From: Vreelandella songnenensis
GTDB lineage: Bacteria; Pseudomonadota; Gammaproteobacteria; Pseudomonadales; Halomonadaceae
DNA length: 64,000 nt
NCBI RefSeq assembly: GCF_003002925.1
Contig: NZ_PVTK01000008.1
Location: forward strand, 62,001 to 126,000
Reading direction: 5' to 3'
In this document: positions 17,554 through 26,742 of the stretch, in pieces
Position numbering within the stretch: position 1 is the stretch's first letter
Layout of the letters: each line of letters opens with the position of its first letter
Made by a program: the position numbers and the translations under genes
Notes under the pieces: generated by a model
The model's input: only the letters and a program-made list of their open reading frames with translations
Told to the model about the DNA's origin: nothing
Databases searched by the model: none

Positions 17554-17689
17554 TCTTGCATGACGCGGGCGTGATTACTCACAGCGAATATTCAGAAGCC
17601 TTGCCACGCTGAAAGAGTCGCCAAGAAGCTCGCGGTTTACCGCCGGAAGATTGCGACGGATAAGCACCTGTCATGGAGGGCGGGCTTCA

Positions 17690-17725
17690 TGAGAAAGCCC
17701 CCGCTCAAGGCCGGGGCTTTTTATT
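17690..17725 (+). terminator. Rho-independent terminator
   Basis: AAAGCCCC...GGGGCTTTTT stem with an 11-base loop, followed by TTATT. It lies between the degraded region and the HicB remnant and could work from either side. Confidence 0.7.
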
Positions 17726-17962
17726 AGGCCGATGTCAGTTGATGCGCCTCGGCTTTCTGTTTTCTGGCCAGCTCGGCCATGGCGACGCGGGAGAGAAAGC
17801 CCGAGCGGGTTTTATCGCCGGGATGGCGGGCCACGAAGTCGTCGATCTGCTTGAGCAGCAAGTCCGGCATGGTGACGTTGATCTTGTGGCTTTTGCCCAG
17901 GTACGGGATCACGTCAATGCCGACGATGGCCCAGATCCCTCAAGTTCCAGGGTAGGGGTGTA
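17724..17962 (-). pseudogene. HicB-type antitoxin, C-terminal remnant
   Basis: The frame from 17912 encodes 62 residues, IPYLGKSHKINVTMPDLLLK then QIDDFVARHPGDKTRSGFLS. This is the ribbon-helix-helix C-terminus of HicB-like antitoxins. Upstream in the same frame WAIVGIDV can still be read (to about 17932) before an in-frame TGA, and LELEGSG continues in another frame, so the N-terminal partial RNase-H-like domain has been lost by frameshift. Full HicB proteins are usually about 110-140 residues. No HicA toxin gene is seen beside it. Confidence 0.6.
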
Positions 17963-18170
17963 ACTGGCATCGGTGAGGCGGTGGGTGACCTGGAATGATC
18001 CACGGCGCGTTGGAGGCGCTGCCACTCGGCTTGCGTAGCTGGTGGGCATTTTGTGGCTTGCCGCCGGTGAACGCTGCGCGCTCGGCTATCAAGTAGCGGT
18101 GCTGGTCACGCTTTCCCCAACAATGGATTGTGTTGTTATCTCGATAAATCAGCACTCTATAAAATCATAA
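17963..18170. other. Region without a supportable gene
   Basis: A 71-codon open frame lies here on the minus strand (17940-18155), but its sequence resembles nothing I know and overlaps the HicB remnant. It is probably non-coding or further decayed antitoxin sequence. It marks the likely right side of the dusA island, but no duplicate of the dusA 5' sequence could be found by eye. Confidence 0.4.
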
Positions 18171-18194
18171 AAGGCCGCCGATAAGGGCGGCCTT
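18171..18194. terminator. Hairpin, possible terminator
   Basis: AAGGCCGCC / GGGCGGCCTT stem with a short loop. On the minus strand the sequence that follows is TTTTATGATTTTATAG, U-rich, so it could terminate leftward transcription from the gene at 18246-18560. Confidence 0.55.
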
Positions 18195-18245
18195 GAGATC
18201 GAACTTATGCCTATCATGGAAGGGGGTAGGGTCTGCGAAAGCAGA

Positions 18246-18560
18246 CTATTCGCTTCCCTGCGGATCCGCCTCATCCGTCTTCTCGTCAATATTATCTTTA
18301 TGTGCGCGTTTTTCCTTGACCACCTGAGCGCCGGAGAAGGGCGCAGTCTTGCCCGAGGTATTATGGTGGGGCGTCGAGCTCGGCTTTTCGTCTTTCTGAT
18401 TGTCTACGTTTTCATCGGGTCGAAAAGGGCGGGGCTCTTCGCCATATGAGGCTTTTTGAGTCGCGGGGTCGTCGGCATTGGGCGTGTCTTTATCCACTAC
18501 CTGCTTGGCTTTCTGAGCTTCTTCGCTCTCATTGCGCTTTCCATCCGGTCCATGGCTCAT
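18246..18560 (-). CDS. Small hydrophilic protein of unknown function
   Basis: A 104-residue, highly charged, low-complexity protein (MSHGPDGKRNESEEAQKAKQ...) rich in Lys, Asp, Glu, Pro and Gly and almost free of hydrophobic residues, so probably intrinsically disordered and possibly stress-related. The ATG at 18560 is chosen because AGGAG lies seven bases upstream; the frame is open for 18 codons further. No domain recognised. Confidence 0.65.
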   Translation of the reverse strand: MSHGPDGKRNESEEAQKAKQVVDKDTPNADDPATQKASYGEEPRPFRPDENVDNQKDEKPSSTPHHNTSGKTAPFSGAQVVKEKRAHKDNIDEKTDEADPQGSE

Positions 18561-18894
18561 GTCGTCACTCCTATGCTTTCCTGATAGTTGTTTCCATTTC
18601 CAACCAAGCCACATTGGCGCTTTTTACTGCTCATAGGCTAGAACAGCCCTTTCATATCTGCAGGCATAGAAGCCTGGTTAAGCAGTTAATTTAATTTGTA
18701 TTTTTAACTTTTATAAAAATATAGGCGAAATAGGCGCTTAGTCCGTTAACGGTTGCTTAAAACTTGCAATCTGTGTGTGTTTGCTATGGTTAAAGAGATG
18801 GTTGGCGTTGAGCGCAAGATGCTCGAGCCAAGCATCGGAGTACCGCTAGCGCATGGAGTCGTTAGGGTTATTACTGAATGGATGGAGAGTTTAA
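18561..18894. other. AT-rich intergenic region
   Basis: No gene is supported here. The 18690-18740 part is AT-rich (TTAATTTAATTTGTATTTTTAA-like) and probably holds divergent promoters for the genes at 18246-18560 and 18895-19164, but no clear -35/-10 pair was assigned. Confidence 0.4.
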
Positions 18895-19164
18895 ATGGCG
18901 AATTTTACGCGCACCAACCTGAGCCTGGATCACTACACGTGGGATGGCGATTCAAACAGCAACGCCGATTTGACCGGTGCGCCGGACAGCTCCACGTTCA
19001 ACCCTCAGCAGGGCGATGAAGTGCTGTACATACTCAACTCGGCACTTTCCGCCTCGGCGCCGATTACCGCGCTACATAAAGGTGAAGCGCTGATTCGTGA
19101 CGAGTTGCCGGACGACAAGCGCGCACAGCTGGATGTCAAAAAGTGGTTGGATGAAAAAATCTAA
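18895..19164 (+). CDS. Small soluble protein of unknown function
   Basis: An 89-residue acidic protein starting MANFTRTNLSLDHYTWDGDS, with GGAGAG six bases before the ATG. There is no signal peptide or membrane segment. The C-terminal half (ITALHKGEALIRDELPDDKR...VKKWLDEKI) is probably helical. A terminator follows. I do not recognise the family. Confidence 0.7.
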   Translation: MANFTRTNLSLDHYTWDGDSNSNADLTGAPDSSTFNPQQGDEVLYILNSALSASAPITALHKGEALIRDELPDDKRAQLDVKKWLDEKI

Positions 19165-19197
19165 CCGGCATCAATTTCAATGATTGATGTGTTCTCT

Positions 19198-19227
19198 AAC
19201 CCCTGGCCCATGCGGCCGGGGGTTATT
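19198..19227 (+). terminator. Terminator after the small gene at 18895
   Basis: AACCCC-t-GGCC / GGCC-g-GGGGTT stem followed by ATT, about 35 bp after the stop. Confidence 0.65.
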
Positions 19228-19413
19228 GCGTCTGGATATATAAAAAGCTGAACCCGGCGTTATGTAACCGATTAACCGCCTGTCGTCTTGAGGTGGTTTG
19301 TAATCGTGGCGATTACGACTAAAGTCAATAGAGTCTTGGTTTCGGCCTGCGTCCTCAGCATCCGCCGGGACGGCTAGTGCCAGTGCAAACACTGTTTAAA
19401 CAGGGAGGTTTAC

Positions 19414-20463
19414 GTGAAACCCATCAATACGTTTGATCCTACACGCCGTCGCGTTGTCGGTGGTTTGGCGACCGGTATGGCCGCAGCGATGGCAGCACCT
19501 GCTTTTGCCCAGTCATCTTCATCTCAGGCAACAGGCAGTGCAGGTAATTCGGGCAACGCCAGCGCAGCAGGAGGCTCCATGGCACAGAAACAGGACCCTA
19601 CCACTCAGTATCCGTCACCTTCGTTCCCCGAGCAGCCCCAGGAGTGGCCGGGCCTTGCCAGCGAAATGGACCCACGTCCGGATCACGGTGAGGAAAGCTA
19701 CCGCGGGAGCGGGCGGCTGGAAGGCCGCAAGGCCCTGATTACCGGCGGTGATTCCGGCATTGGCCGCGCCGCTGCCATCGCCTACGCCCGTGAAGGCGCG
19801 GATGTCGCGATCAACTACCTGCCGGAAGAAGAGTCCGACGCTCGAGAAGTGATTGAGCTCATCGAAGCCGAAGGGCGCACCGCCGTGGCGATCCCTGGTG
19901 ATATTCGCGACGAAGCATTCTGCAGCGAGCTGGTCGAAATCGCCGTGGAACAGCTCGGCGGGCTGGATATTCTGGTCAACAACGCCGCCCGCCAGCAGTG
20001 GAAGCCATCGATTACCGACCTGAGCCACGATGACTTCGACGCCACCATGAAAACCAATCTGTACGCCATGTACTGGATTACCCAGGCGGCCATGCCGCAC
20101 CTGGAAGCCGGCGCGTCGATCATCAACACGTCCTCGGTGGTGGCCTACGACCCGCCCAAGATCCTGCTCGACTACTCCATGACCAAGGCAGCGATCATCG
20201 CGTTTACCAAGGCGCTGGCCAAGCAGCTGGGCGAGAAGGGCATTCGCGTCAATGCCGTCGCCCCTGGCCCGTTCTGGACTCCGCTTCAGCCCAGCGGCGG
20301 CCAGCCGCAGGAAGCCGTACAGAGCTTCGGTGAAGACACGCCTCTTGGCCGCCCCGGTCAGCCGGTAGAGCTTTCCGGCGTTTATGTACTGCTTGCCTCG
20401 CAGGAATCGAGCTTTACCACGGGTAATGTATACGGCGCGGCCGGCGGTAGCGGTCATCCATAA
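19414..20463 (+). CDS. Short-chain dehydrogenase/reductase with Tat-like signal
   Basis: NAD(P)-dependent oxidoreductase, 349 residues; the GTG start has GGGAGG five bases upstream. The N-terminus DPTRRRVVGGLATGMAAAMA then APAFA resembles a twin-arginine signal, followed by a Ser/Gly/Gln linker and a PSPSFPEQPQEWPGLASEMD segment typical of YghA-like stress SDRs. The Rossmann motif GGDSGIGRAAA is at about 112, NNAA at about 190, and the catalytic Tyr-x3-Lys in DYSMTKAAIIAF at about 250. YghA-type enzymes are cytosolic or periplasmic aldehyde reductases; the real substrate is unknown. The region on to 20708 has no gene. Confidence 0.92.
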   Translation: MKPINTFDPTRRRVVGGLATGMAAAMAAPAFAQSSSSQATGSAGNSGNASAAGGSMAQKQDPTTQYPSPSFPEQPQEWPGLASEMDPRPDHGEESYRGSGRLEGRKALITGGDSGIGRAAAIAYAREGADVAINYLPEEESDAREVIELIEAEGRTAVAIPGDIRDEAFCSELVEIAVEQLGGLDILVNNAARQQWKPSITDLSHDDFDATMKTNLYAMYWITQAAMPHLEAGASIINTSSVVAYDPPKILLDYSMTKAAIIAFTKALAKQLGEKGIRVNAVAPGPFWTPLQPSGGQPQEAVQSFGEDTPLGRPGQPVELSGVYVLLASQESSFTTGNVYGAAGGSGHP

Positions 20464-20708
20464 ACACGATCAGCAGTGATCGGCTCGGGGTTGATTACCC
20501 GCCCTGAGCCACCCGCCTTGCGTCCTTCTTCTACCGCCGTTTCTTTATGTCCAATCAAGCGGTTGCTCTTCGTATTGTCCTTCTCTTCGCTATTTCGCCT
20601 TTCCATTATATTTTGACTATCAGTTGATCATCAGAAGATCATGTCTGTTTTAAGTCACATGCTCTTGATCAGTAGCATCGATGCTTACCTGCTCAGAAGG
20701 ATATGCCC

Positions 20709-21596
20709 ATGTTTACCGGCCTGAGTGCCTTTCCGTTGACCCCCATGAACGAACAGGGCATCCGTGAAGACGAGTTTGCCTGCCTGGTGGCGCGCCTGGC
20801 GGCGGCGCGGGTGGATTCCATTGGCGTGCTGGGCTCCACGGGAAGCTACATGTACCTTTCGCGCGAGGAGCGCGCTCGGGTTCTTCGGCTGGCGATGGAA
20901 AACGCTGGCGATGTGCCGGTCATTGCCGGTATCGGCGCGCTGAGTACCCGCGAAGTGCTGGCATTGGCCGAAGATGCCCAGAAGGCCGGGGTGGCCGGTG
21001 TGCTGCTGGCGCCGGTGTCGTACCAGAAGCTTACCGATGATGAAGTGTTCGGCCACTTCAAGACAGTGTGTGAATCGCTACAAGTGCCGCTGTGCGTCTA
21101 CGATAACCCAGGCACTACCCACTTCGCGTTCAGTGACGAGCTGCATGGCCGTATCGCTCAACTGCCTTCAGTCAAGTCGATCAAGATACCCCCGGTATCG
21201 CTCGAACCCGGTGCAGCCGAGGCGCGTATTCAGCGGCTGCGCGAATTGATCCCGGCGGATGTAACGCTGGGTATCAGCGGCGACCCGGCCGCGGCGGTTG
21301 GGTTAAACGTTGGGTGCCAGGCGTGGTATTCGGTGCTGGGCGGGCTGTTTCCGGAACGGGCGCTGGCAATTACCCGCGCCGCCCAGGGTGGCGATACGCA
21401 AACGGCGTTGAGGCTTTCAAGCCAGCTCGAGCCGCTGTGGGCGCTTTATCGGGAGTATGGCGGAAGTCTGCGGGTCATCGCGACCGTGGCCGAAGTGCTG
21501 GGTGATGTCAGCCGCCCCAGCCTGCCGCAGCCACTGACAACCTTGCAGGGTGACGCGCGCAAAAAGGTAGAGCAGGTAGTTGAACAGCTCAAATGA
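20709..21596 (+). CDS. Dihydrodipicolinate synthase-family aldolase
   Basis: Class I aldolase of the DapA/NanA superfamily, 295 residues. The TIM-barrel Tyr of the catalytic dyad is in LCVYDNPGTTHF (about 134). The Schiff-base Lys is in SVKSIKIPPVSLEPGAAE (about 160), but its context differs from the canonical G-x-K-D/E-S/A. The pyruvate-binding GTTGE motif is replaced by GSTGSYMYL, so this is a DapA paralogue with a different substrate rather than the lysine-pathway enzyme. I prefer ATG 20709 (AGAAGG eight bases upstream) over 20703, where spacing is two bases. It stands alone, with no sugar-acid genes beside it. Confidence 0.85.
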   Translation: MFTGLSAFPLTPMNEQGIREDEFACLVARLAAARVDSIGVLGSTGSYMYLSREERARVLRLAMENAGDVPVIAGIGALSTREVLALAEDAQKAGVAGVLLAPVSYQKLTDDEVFGHFKTVCESLQVPLCVYDNPGTTHFAFSDELHGRIAQLPSVKSIKIPPVSLEPGAAEARIQRLRELIPADVTLGISGDPAAAVGLNVGCQAWYSVLGGLFPERALAITRAAQGGDTQTALRLSSQLEPLWALYREYGGSLRVIATVAEVLGDVSRPSLPQPLTTLQGDARKKVEQVVEQLK

Positions 21597-21653
21597 CGCT
21601 GGATGCTTCAAAAAATGCCCGGTGCGAGACCGGGCAATGAGTTACAAGATCCG

Positions 21654-22589
21654 TTATTCGACCAGCTCGATCAACCGGTCCGGGTAGTCGGTGAACAGGC
21701 CGTTCACGCCCCAATCGATCAGTTTCTGCATCTCGTCACGCTCGTTGACCGTGTAGACATGCACCGCCAGGTCGTTGTCCTGAGCGCTGGCAACGAAAGA
21801 TGCGTCGATCACCTCTTCACCGTCATAGCGATAGTTCGTGCCCAAACCTACGGCATACTCGGCGACCGCCTGGAAGTCTTCGTCGCTGATCTCGCCAGGC
21901 GCAGGCGTCACGCCGGTCCACTCGGTCAGGCGTTCGTCGTCGGCTTCATCCGGGGAGTACCACACCAGCTGAATCAGCGGAATATCCGCATTGAGATCGT
22001 GAATCTTCAGAAGACTTTCCTGATCGAAGGACTGGATCAGCACCCGCCCGGTTTCGATCATGTTGTAGGCTTCCAGGCGGCGAACCAGGCCTTCTTCCAC
22101 GCCAGGGTTGAGCTCGGGTGATTTGGTTTCCAGGTAGTAGCGCGCATCGTCGCCAAAGCGGTTGAACACCTCTTCCAGCGTCAGAATCTGCGTGCCTTCG
22201 AAAGCACTATCGGCAAGGTCGGGGTGTGCTTCGTTGAACCACGAACCCGTGTCCAGCTCTTTCAGCTCGGCCAGGGTATGGTCGTTGATGGAACCTTCGC
22301 CATTGCTGGTGCGCTCGAGGGTGTCATCGTGAAAAGCCACCAGCTCGCCGTCGGCGGTGATCTGAATATCCAGCTCCAGGTAGTCCGCGCCCCATTCATG
22401 GGCCAGTTCGAGTGCGGCCATGCTGCTTTCCGGCGCGTGGCCGCTGGCGCCACGGTGGGCGATGACCTGAAACGACTGCAGATCCTTTAGCTGTTGCTCC
22501 AGCGGAGATGCTTCTGCAAACACAGTCGAGGTGGTAACACCAGCGAAAAGACCTAATGACACGGCAGTAAATAACGAAGAATGATGCAT
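21654..22589 (-). CDS. Glycerophosphodiester phosphodiesterase, exported
   Basis: Hydrolyses glycerophosphodiesters to glycerol-3-phosphate and an alcohol. The 311 residues begin with a Sec signal peptide (SSLFTAVSLGLFAGVTTSTV then FAEAS), so it is periplasmic like GlpQ. GDPD motifs are intact: VIAHRGASGHAPESSMAALE (catalytic His at about 45), the metal-binding Glu and Asp in YLELDIQIT, and the second His in LVAFHDDTLERTS. The start at 22589 follows AAGGAA at five bases. Convergent with the DapA-like gene. Confidence 0.93.
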   Translation of the reverse strand: MHHSSLFTAVSLGLFAGVTTSTVFAEASPLEQQLKDLQSFQVIAHRGASGHAPESSMAALELAHEWGADYLELDIQITADGELVAFHDDTLERTSNGEGSINDHTLAELKELDTGSWFNEAHPDLADSAFEGTQILTLEEVFNRFGDDARYYLETKSPELNPGVEEGLVRRLEAYNMIETGRVLIQSFDQESLLKIHDLNADIPLIQLVWYSPDEADDERLTEWTGVTPAPGEISDEDFQAVAEYAVGLGTNYRYDGEEVIDASFVASAQDNDLAVHVYTVNERDEMQKLIDWGVNGLFTDYPDRLIELVE

Positions 22590-22684
22590 AGATGTTCCTT
22601 TTATTGAATAGGCGATCAATAACCCTACCCCTTTTTCCGCACCATTCCAAACCGTGGGGCTGACGCTAAACGTGAGTATCGCGT

Positions 22685-23128
22685 CTAGACGCGCGACGAG
22701 ACTAACAAGCGCGCACCGGGGCCTTCCTCGGCCAAGTGGTCATCCGGGTTGCGCAGTGGGCAGTCGGCCAGGGAAAGGCAGCCGCAGCCAATGCATCGGT
22801 CCATCTGGTTACGCAGCTGCATCAGGCTTTCCACACGGCGATCAATCTCCTCGCGCCAGGCGGCCGTGATCGCCTGCCAGTCCGCGGCGCTCAGCGGACG
22901 ATCAGTCGGGATCGAGTCCAGGTGCTCCTTGGTCAACGCCAGCGGAATACCGGCGCGCTGGGCGATGCGAATCACCGCGACCCGGCGCAGTACGCTACGC
23001 GGGTAGCGGCGCTGATTGCCGCTGGTTCGCCAGGACGCTATCAGCCCCTTGGACTCGTAGAAGTGAAGCGTCGATACCCGCACGCCGCTGCGCCTGGCGA
23101 CATCGCCAACGGATAGGTCGGTAGCCAT
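22685..23128 (-). CDS. soxR: SoxR, redox-sensing MerR-family activator
   Basis: [2Fe-2S] transcription activator responding to redox-cycling drugs and superoxide. The N-terminal MerR helix-turn-helix reads [20 protein letters not shown] with the SoxR-typical YESKGLI. The C-terminal cluster motif has the four Cys in [12 protein letters not shown] (about 119-130), as in E. coli SoxR. Length 147 residues from 23128; an upstream ATG at 23161 gives 158. It is divergent from the oxidoreductase gene at 23305, whose promoter carries a SoxR box. As in pseudomonads, target genes are probably few and local. Confidence 0.95.
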   Translation of the reverse strand: MATDLSVGDVARRSGVRVSTLHFYESKGLIASWRTSGNQRRYPRSVLRRVAVIRIAQRAGIPLALTKEHLDSIPTDRPLSAADWQAITAAWREEIDRRVESLMQLRNQMDRCIGCGCLSLADCPLRNPDDHLAEEGPGARLLVSSRV

Positions 23129-23210
23129 CAGATGTTCAAACCTCGAGTTTACTGAATGCATTTAGATTGCTGTCTCTTTAATACAGTAGCTTGAGTTAAA
23201 AATAAATCTG

Positions 23211-23241
23211 TTGACCTCGACTATAGTTGAGGTCTTAGCCT
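23211..23241 (+). promoter_or_regulatory. SoxR box within a MerR-type promoter
   Basis: The dyad GACCTCGACTA-TAGTTGAGGTC (23213-23234) is close to the consensus SoxR palindrome CCTCAAGTT-AACTTGAGG. It sits between a -35 TTGACC (23211-23216) and a -10-like TAGCCT (23236-23241), a 19-bp spacer typical of MerR-family promoters. It lies between soxR and the oxidoreductase gene and points rightward. Confidence 0.8.
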
Positions 23242-23304
23242 TGTGCCGTGGCTGCCGTCGCCACATCCAATCTGTATGTCTTTCACCCTAAGGAGTGACT
23301 GTTG

Positions 23305-24378
23305 ATGAAAGCCTGGTACAAGGAAACCCTTCAAACCCCGCTGCGCTGCGTCGAGCGTCCGGACCCTGCATGCCTGCCAGGGGCGGTCGTTGTGGATGTG
23401 CGGGCGGTTCACGTGCCCGCCTACCTGATGGCGATGGTCGACAGCACCGATATTCCGCTGCCCGTGCCGCTCGTGCTGGGCGCCGGTGGTGTCGGCGTGG
23501 TGCGCGAAAAGGCCGATGACGTGTTCAACGTGGAGGTCGGGGATGTCGTTGCGCTCGACTCTCTGGTGGAGTCCGGGGATATCGACTACCCCGAAGACGT
23601 GCTCATGGGCTTGGGCTAGATAGGCGGGCGCGGCGAGGAGACCGAGGTGGTGGACGCCATGCGCACGCAGTGGCGACACGGCACCATGGCGCAGAAGGCG
23701 CTGTTGCCGAAGGAAGCTGTCACCCGGCTGCCCGGGGCGGAGCATTTTGATGATCCTGGCCGGCTGGCGTTTCTTACCTGGTTAGGGATCGCCGGGGAGG
23801 GTGTCGAGCAGTCCGGCCAAAAACCGGGCGATGTCGTGGCAATTCTGGGCGCCACCGGGCAGATGGGCGGGGCGGCAGTGTTGGTCGCCCTGGCGAAAGG
23901 CGCTTCACGGGTAATCGCGCTGGGCCGCAATGAAGCCGCACTGCAGAAGTTGGCCGCGCTGGATAAGCGTGTTGTGCCTGTTCGACTGATCGGCAAGATC
24001 GATCAGGACGCCGCGGCAATCACGGCGGTGGCCGGCGCCCCGCATGTGGTGATCGACACCATGGGCGACGCCGATAGCGCCAATCCGCTGCTGGCCGGTT
24101 TTGCGGCGCTCCGAGATAGCGGCACCCTGGTGCTGATGGGCGGCGTGCGTCAGGACATTCCGATTCCCTACGGAGAGGTGCTGCGCCGCCGACTGACGAT
24201 CCGCGGATCGCGCATGTACCGATCAAAAACGGTGCTGTCGATCTGGCGCCTGATCGAAGCCGGGCTGATCGATCTGTCTCAGGTGGGCATGGTGGAAGTC
24301 GGCATCGATGACCCCAAAGCCGCCATCGAAACCGCTACCAGGACGACCGGACTCAGCTTCGTATCACTGAGACCCTGA
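23305..24378 (+). pseudogene. Zinc-type alcohol dehydrogenase-like oxidoreductase with in-frame amber codon
   Basis: Medium-chain dehydrogenase/reductase of about 357 codons interrupted by one TAG at codon 105 (23617-23619); the frame on both sides is identical. The first part has the GroES-like fold (VPLVLGAGGVGVVREKADDVFNVE). After the TAG the frame resumes with GGRGEETEVVDA and the Rossmann motif GATGQMGGAAVLVALAKGAS. It ends at the normal SFVSLRP terminus, and no other defect is seen. AAGGAG lies nine bases before ATG 23305. It is under the SoxR box, so it would be a redox-stress enzyme if functional. A recent nonsense mutation is likeliest; a sequencing error or suppression are alternatives. 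Confidence 0.8.
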
Positions 24379-24387
24379 CGCGTACAA

Positions 24388-24407
24388 CGGCGCGGTTTGC
24401 CGCGCCG
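24388..24407 (+). terminator. Terminator after the oxidoreductase gene
   Basis: CGGCGCG / CGCGCCG stem with loop GTTTGC, followed by CTTTGT, just after the stop codon at 24378. Confidence 0.6.
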
Positions 24408-24838
24408 CTTTGTGGCAGTAGGGAGGGAGCTGAGAGGTGTGCTGCCCAATTTGCTGACGAATTATCTTTTTTTAAAAGCCATACCTAGCCTGTCCTGTGT
24501 CTGAATAAGAGAAGTGCTTGATATAAATAATCCTTACCCGCCCAGGCTTCAAAGCAGCCCCCGAGCCTATCAAATTTTAAATGAAGAACAGCGTTTAGAC
24601 AGCGAAGGCGTTGCATTGCCGCGATACCGGCCTTTCCCTTCAATATCAGGCTATCTGTCGAACGTGCAATGTGTTCACTATTTTTTAAAATCCACTCAAC
24701 TCCTGTGAATTTCGGTCGATAGATCATCACGGCAGCCATCCCAACGACGGATCGCCGTTCAGGTCGCCCCTGCGTGAAGATAGCCATCCAATACCTCCCC
24801 CTTCCTACCCAATGCCTTGCGCGGCGGGCTCTTGTGAG
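24408..24838. other. Intergenic region, no recognised gene
   Basis: About 430 bp. A 100-codon minus-strand frame (24485-24787) is open, but its product resembles no family I know and the segment has no good ribosome site. The sequence around 24461-24480 is T/A-rich. It probably holds the chemoreceptor promoter; none was assigned. Confidence 0.4.
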
Positions 24839-26527
24839 ATGTCTACTCCTATGTTGTTCATGAATAAAAGCGTCAAACAGCGGCTGATACTGAGCTTGGG
24901 GACGTGTGTGTTGATGTTGATTTGTGTGGGCGCGTTAGGCCTTTATAGTCTCAAGAAGACTGACGATGCCATGACCGAAATTTATGAAAGTAACGTGCTG
25001 ACGTTGATCGCGCTCAACCAAGTCGGCGAGGGTTTGCTTAGCAACCGGGTCATCATAACGGCGGAACAGCGCGATCAAAATCCTGCTTCTGCCGTGGCCG
25101 CCCAGCAGCGAATCGTCGAGAACGATGCCATTATTGATGCCGCCTGGGCGGGCTACTTCCCGGAGCGGGTATCCACGGAAGACGAACGCGTCATCGCGAA
25201 CGCGTTTATCACGTCGTTGGCCGAGCTGCGTACCGGCGTCAAAGATGTCAACGCCGCGATGATCGGCGGAGATTTTGACAACGCGCGCACTATTGCGACT
25301 ACGCGGCTGAGTACGGCATATGCAGGAGTGCTGGGCGCCATTACAGAGCTTACTGAGCGTAACAACGTTCAGGCGGCTGCTGCCAACCAGCAATCGACGG
25401 ATAACTATCTTTGGACGCGCAACGTGATCCTGATCGTCATGGCGATTGCCGTCATTTCCAGCACTCTGCTTGCGATATGGCTGGTTCGCGGCATCATGAC
25501 GCCGCTCGGCAAGGCGCAGAAGCTCGCCAATGAAATGGCAGAAGGCCGGCTTGATAACGTTATCGACGTTACCTGCCAGGATGAGTTCGGTGACATGCTC
25601 CAAGCCCTGAAAACCATGGAAGCCAAGTTTTCAGGCGTAGTAATGTCCGTGCGCAGCAATGCAGAAGCCGTCAACGGCGCCGCCGACGACATCGCCCAGG
25701 GAACCGAAGACTTGAGCAGCCGCACTCAGCAGCAGGCGGCGAGTATCGAAGAGACAGCGGCATCGATGGATGAAATTACTTCCACCGTGCGCCAGAACGC
25801 AGAGAACGCGGTCGAAGCCGACAAGCTGGTAAGTAACGTCAGCCAGCAGGCCAACGAAGGGGGAGAAATCGCCGGGCAGGCCGTGGAAGCGATGGAGCGT
25901 ATCAATAGCTCAAGCCGCAAGATTGCCGGTATCGTCGGGTTAATTGATGAAATTGCCTTCCAGACCAACTTGCTGGCGCTGAATGCCTCGGTCGAAGCTG
26001 CCCGCGCCGGTGAGCAGGGCCGCGGATTTGCGGTAGTGGCCAACGAAGTGCGTAACCTGGCCGGGCGCAGCGCCGATGCTGCCAAGGACATAAAGAAACT
26101 TGTCGAAGACAGTATCGTTCAGGTGGATACCGGCTCGGAGCTGGTCAACCGGGCGGGCAAGGCGCTCGAGGATATCGTTGGCGGTGTGCAGCGCGTCTCG
26201 ACCCTGGTAGGCGAGATCGCTACGGCAAGCCGAGAGCAGTCGCAGGGTATCGAACAGGTCAATACGGCCATATCGCAGATGGACAGCGTCACCCAGGAAA
26301 ATGCCAGTTTGGTGGAGGAGTCCAGCGCGGCAGGGCGTTCACTGCAGCTTCAGGCTGCGGCGTTGCTCAAGGAAGTATCCTTTTTCAAAGGAGCGGCGAC
26401 CGGCCAGCATGCGGCCGCATTGCCTACGCCGCCGCGCCGTCCCCAAAGTGCCCCACGTGCCGCCAGGCCCGAGAAAACTCACGTGCTGGGCAGCCCGCAG
26501 GACACGGAGCAGTGGACCTCCTTTTAA
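24839..26527 (+). CDS. Methyl-accepting chemotaxis protein (4HB sensor, HAMP, MA domain)
   Basis: Transmembrane chemoreceptor of about 562 residues. TM1 is [20 protein letters not shown] and TM2 is [20 protein letters not shown], enclosing a helical 4HB-type periplasmic domain (about 45-190). HAMP follows ([20 protein letters not shown]), then the long signalling hairpin with the conserved tip [20 protein letters not shown] and [18 protein letters not shown]. The C-terminus ends EQWTSF, resembling the NWETF pentapeptide that recruits CheR/CheB. Start uncertain: 24812, 24839 and 24860 are in frame, and GTGAG just before 24839 is weak support. Ligand unknown; no che genes in the window. Confidence 0.93.
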   Translation: MSTPMLFMNKSVKQRLILSLGTCVLMLICVGALGLYSLKKTDDAMTEIYESNVLTLIALNQVGEGLLSNRVIITAEQRDQNPASAVAAQQRIVENDAIIDAAWAGYFPERVSTEDERVIANAFITSLAELRTGVKDVNAAMIGGDFDNARTIATTRLSTAYAGVLGAITELTERNNVQAAAANQQSTDNYLWTRNVILIVMAIAVISSTLLAIWLVRGIMTPLGKAQKLANEMAEGRLDNVIDVTCQDEFGDMLQALKTMEAKFSGVVMSVRSNAEAVNGAADDIAQGTEDLSSRTQQQAASIEETAASMDEITSTVRQNAENAVEADKLVSNVSQQANEGGEIAGQAVEAMERINSSSRKIAGIVGLIDEIAFQTNLLALNASVEAARAGEQGRGFAVVANEVRNLAGRSADAAKDIKKLVEDSIVQVDTGSELVNRAGKALEDIVGGVQRVSTLVGEIATASREQSQGIEQVNTAISQMDSVTQENASLVEESSAAGRSLQLQAAALLKEVSFFKGAATGQHAAALPTPPRRPQSAPRAARPEKTHVLGSPQDTEQWTSF

Positions 26528-26535
26528 ACGCGATG

Positions 26536-26560
26536 AGCGCCCCACCGGGGCGCTTTTTTT
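26536..26560 (+). terminator. Terminator after the chemoreceptor gene
   Basis: GCGCCCC / GGGGCGC stem with a short loop and a run of seven T, nine bases after the stop. Confidence 0.9.
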
Positions 26561-26742
26561 GGCAATCCTGCTGTCTAGGCACGCTTCTTCCGGCATCCGC
26601 CTGATGCCTCATCAATATCATATTCAAAATTAAGCTATAAAATCGTTTTTTTATGCCTTTTGAATACATTAAGATAACGCCCTTTTTCAGGTCAGGCTCA
26701 CGGGCCGGCATAGACGCGTCAAGTCAATAGAAGGTTGTCACC

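Noticed and set aside
11400..18245. Right-hand attachment site of the dusA island
   Set aside because: I looked for a copy of the dusA 5' sequence on the far side and found none; the boundary remains undefined.
23617..23619. TAG read as pyrrolysine or a programmed readthrough codon
   Set aside because: No sequence context or known Pyl use in this family; a nonsense mutation is simpler.
24485..24787. 100-codon minus-strand frame
   Set aside because: No recognisable domain or ribosome site; sits in a promoter-like intergenic region.
26690..26742. MetJ-like box before mmuP (AGACGcgTC)
   Set aside because: Only one weak half-match; MetJ sites are tandem 8-mers, so support is insufficient.
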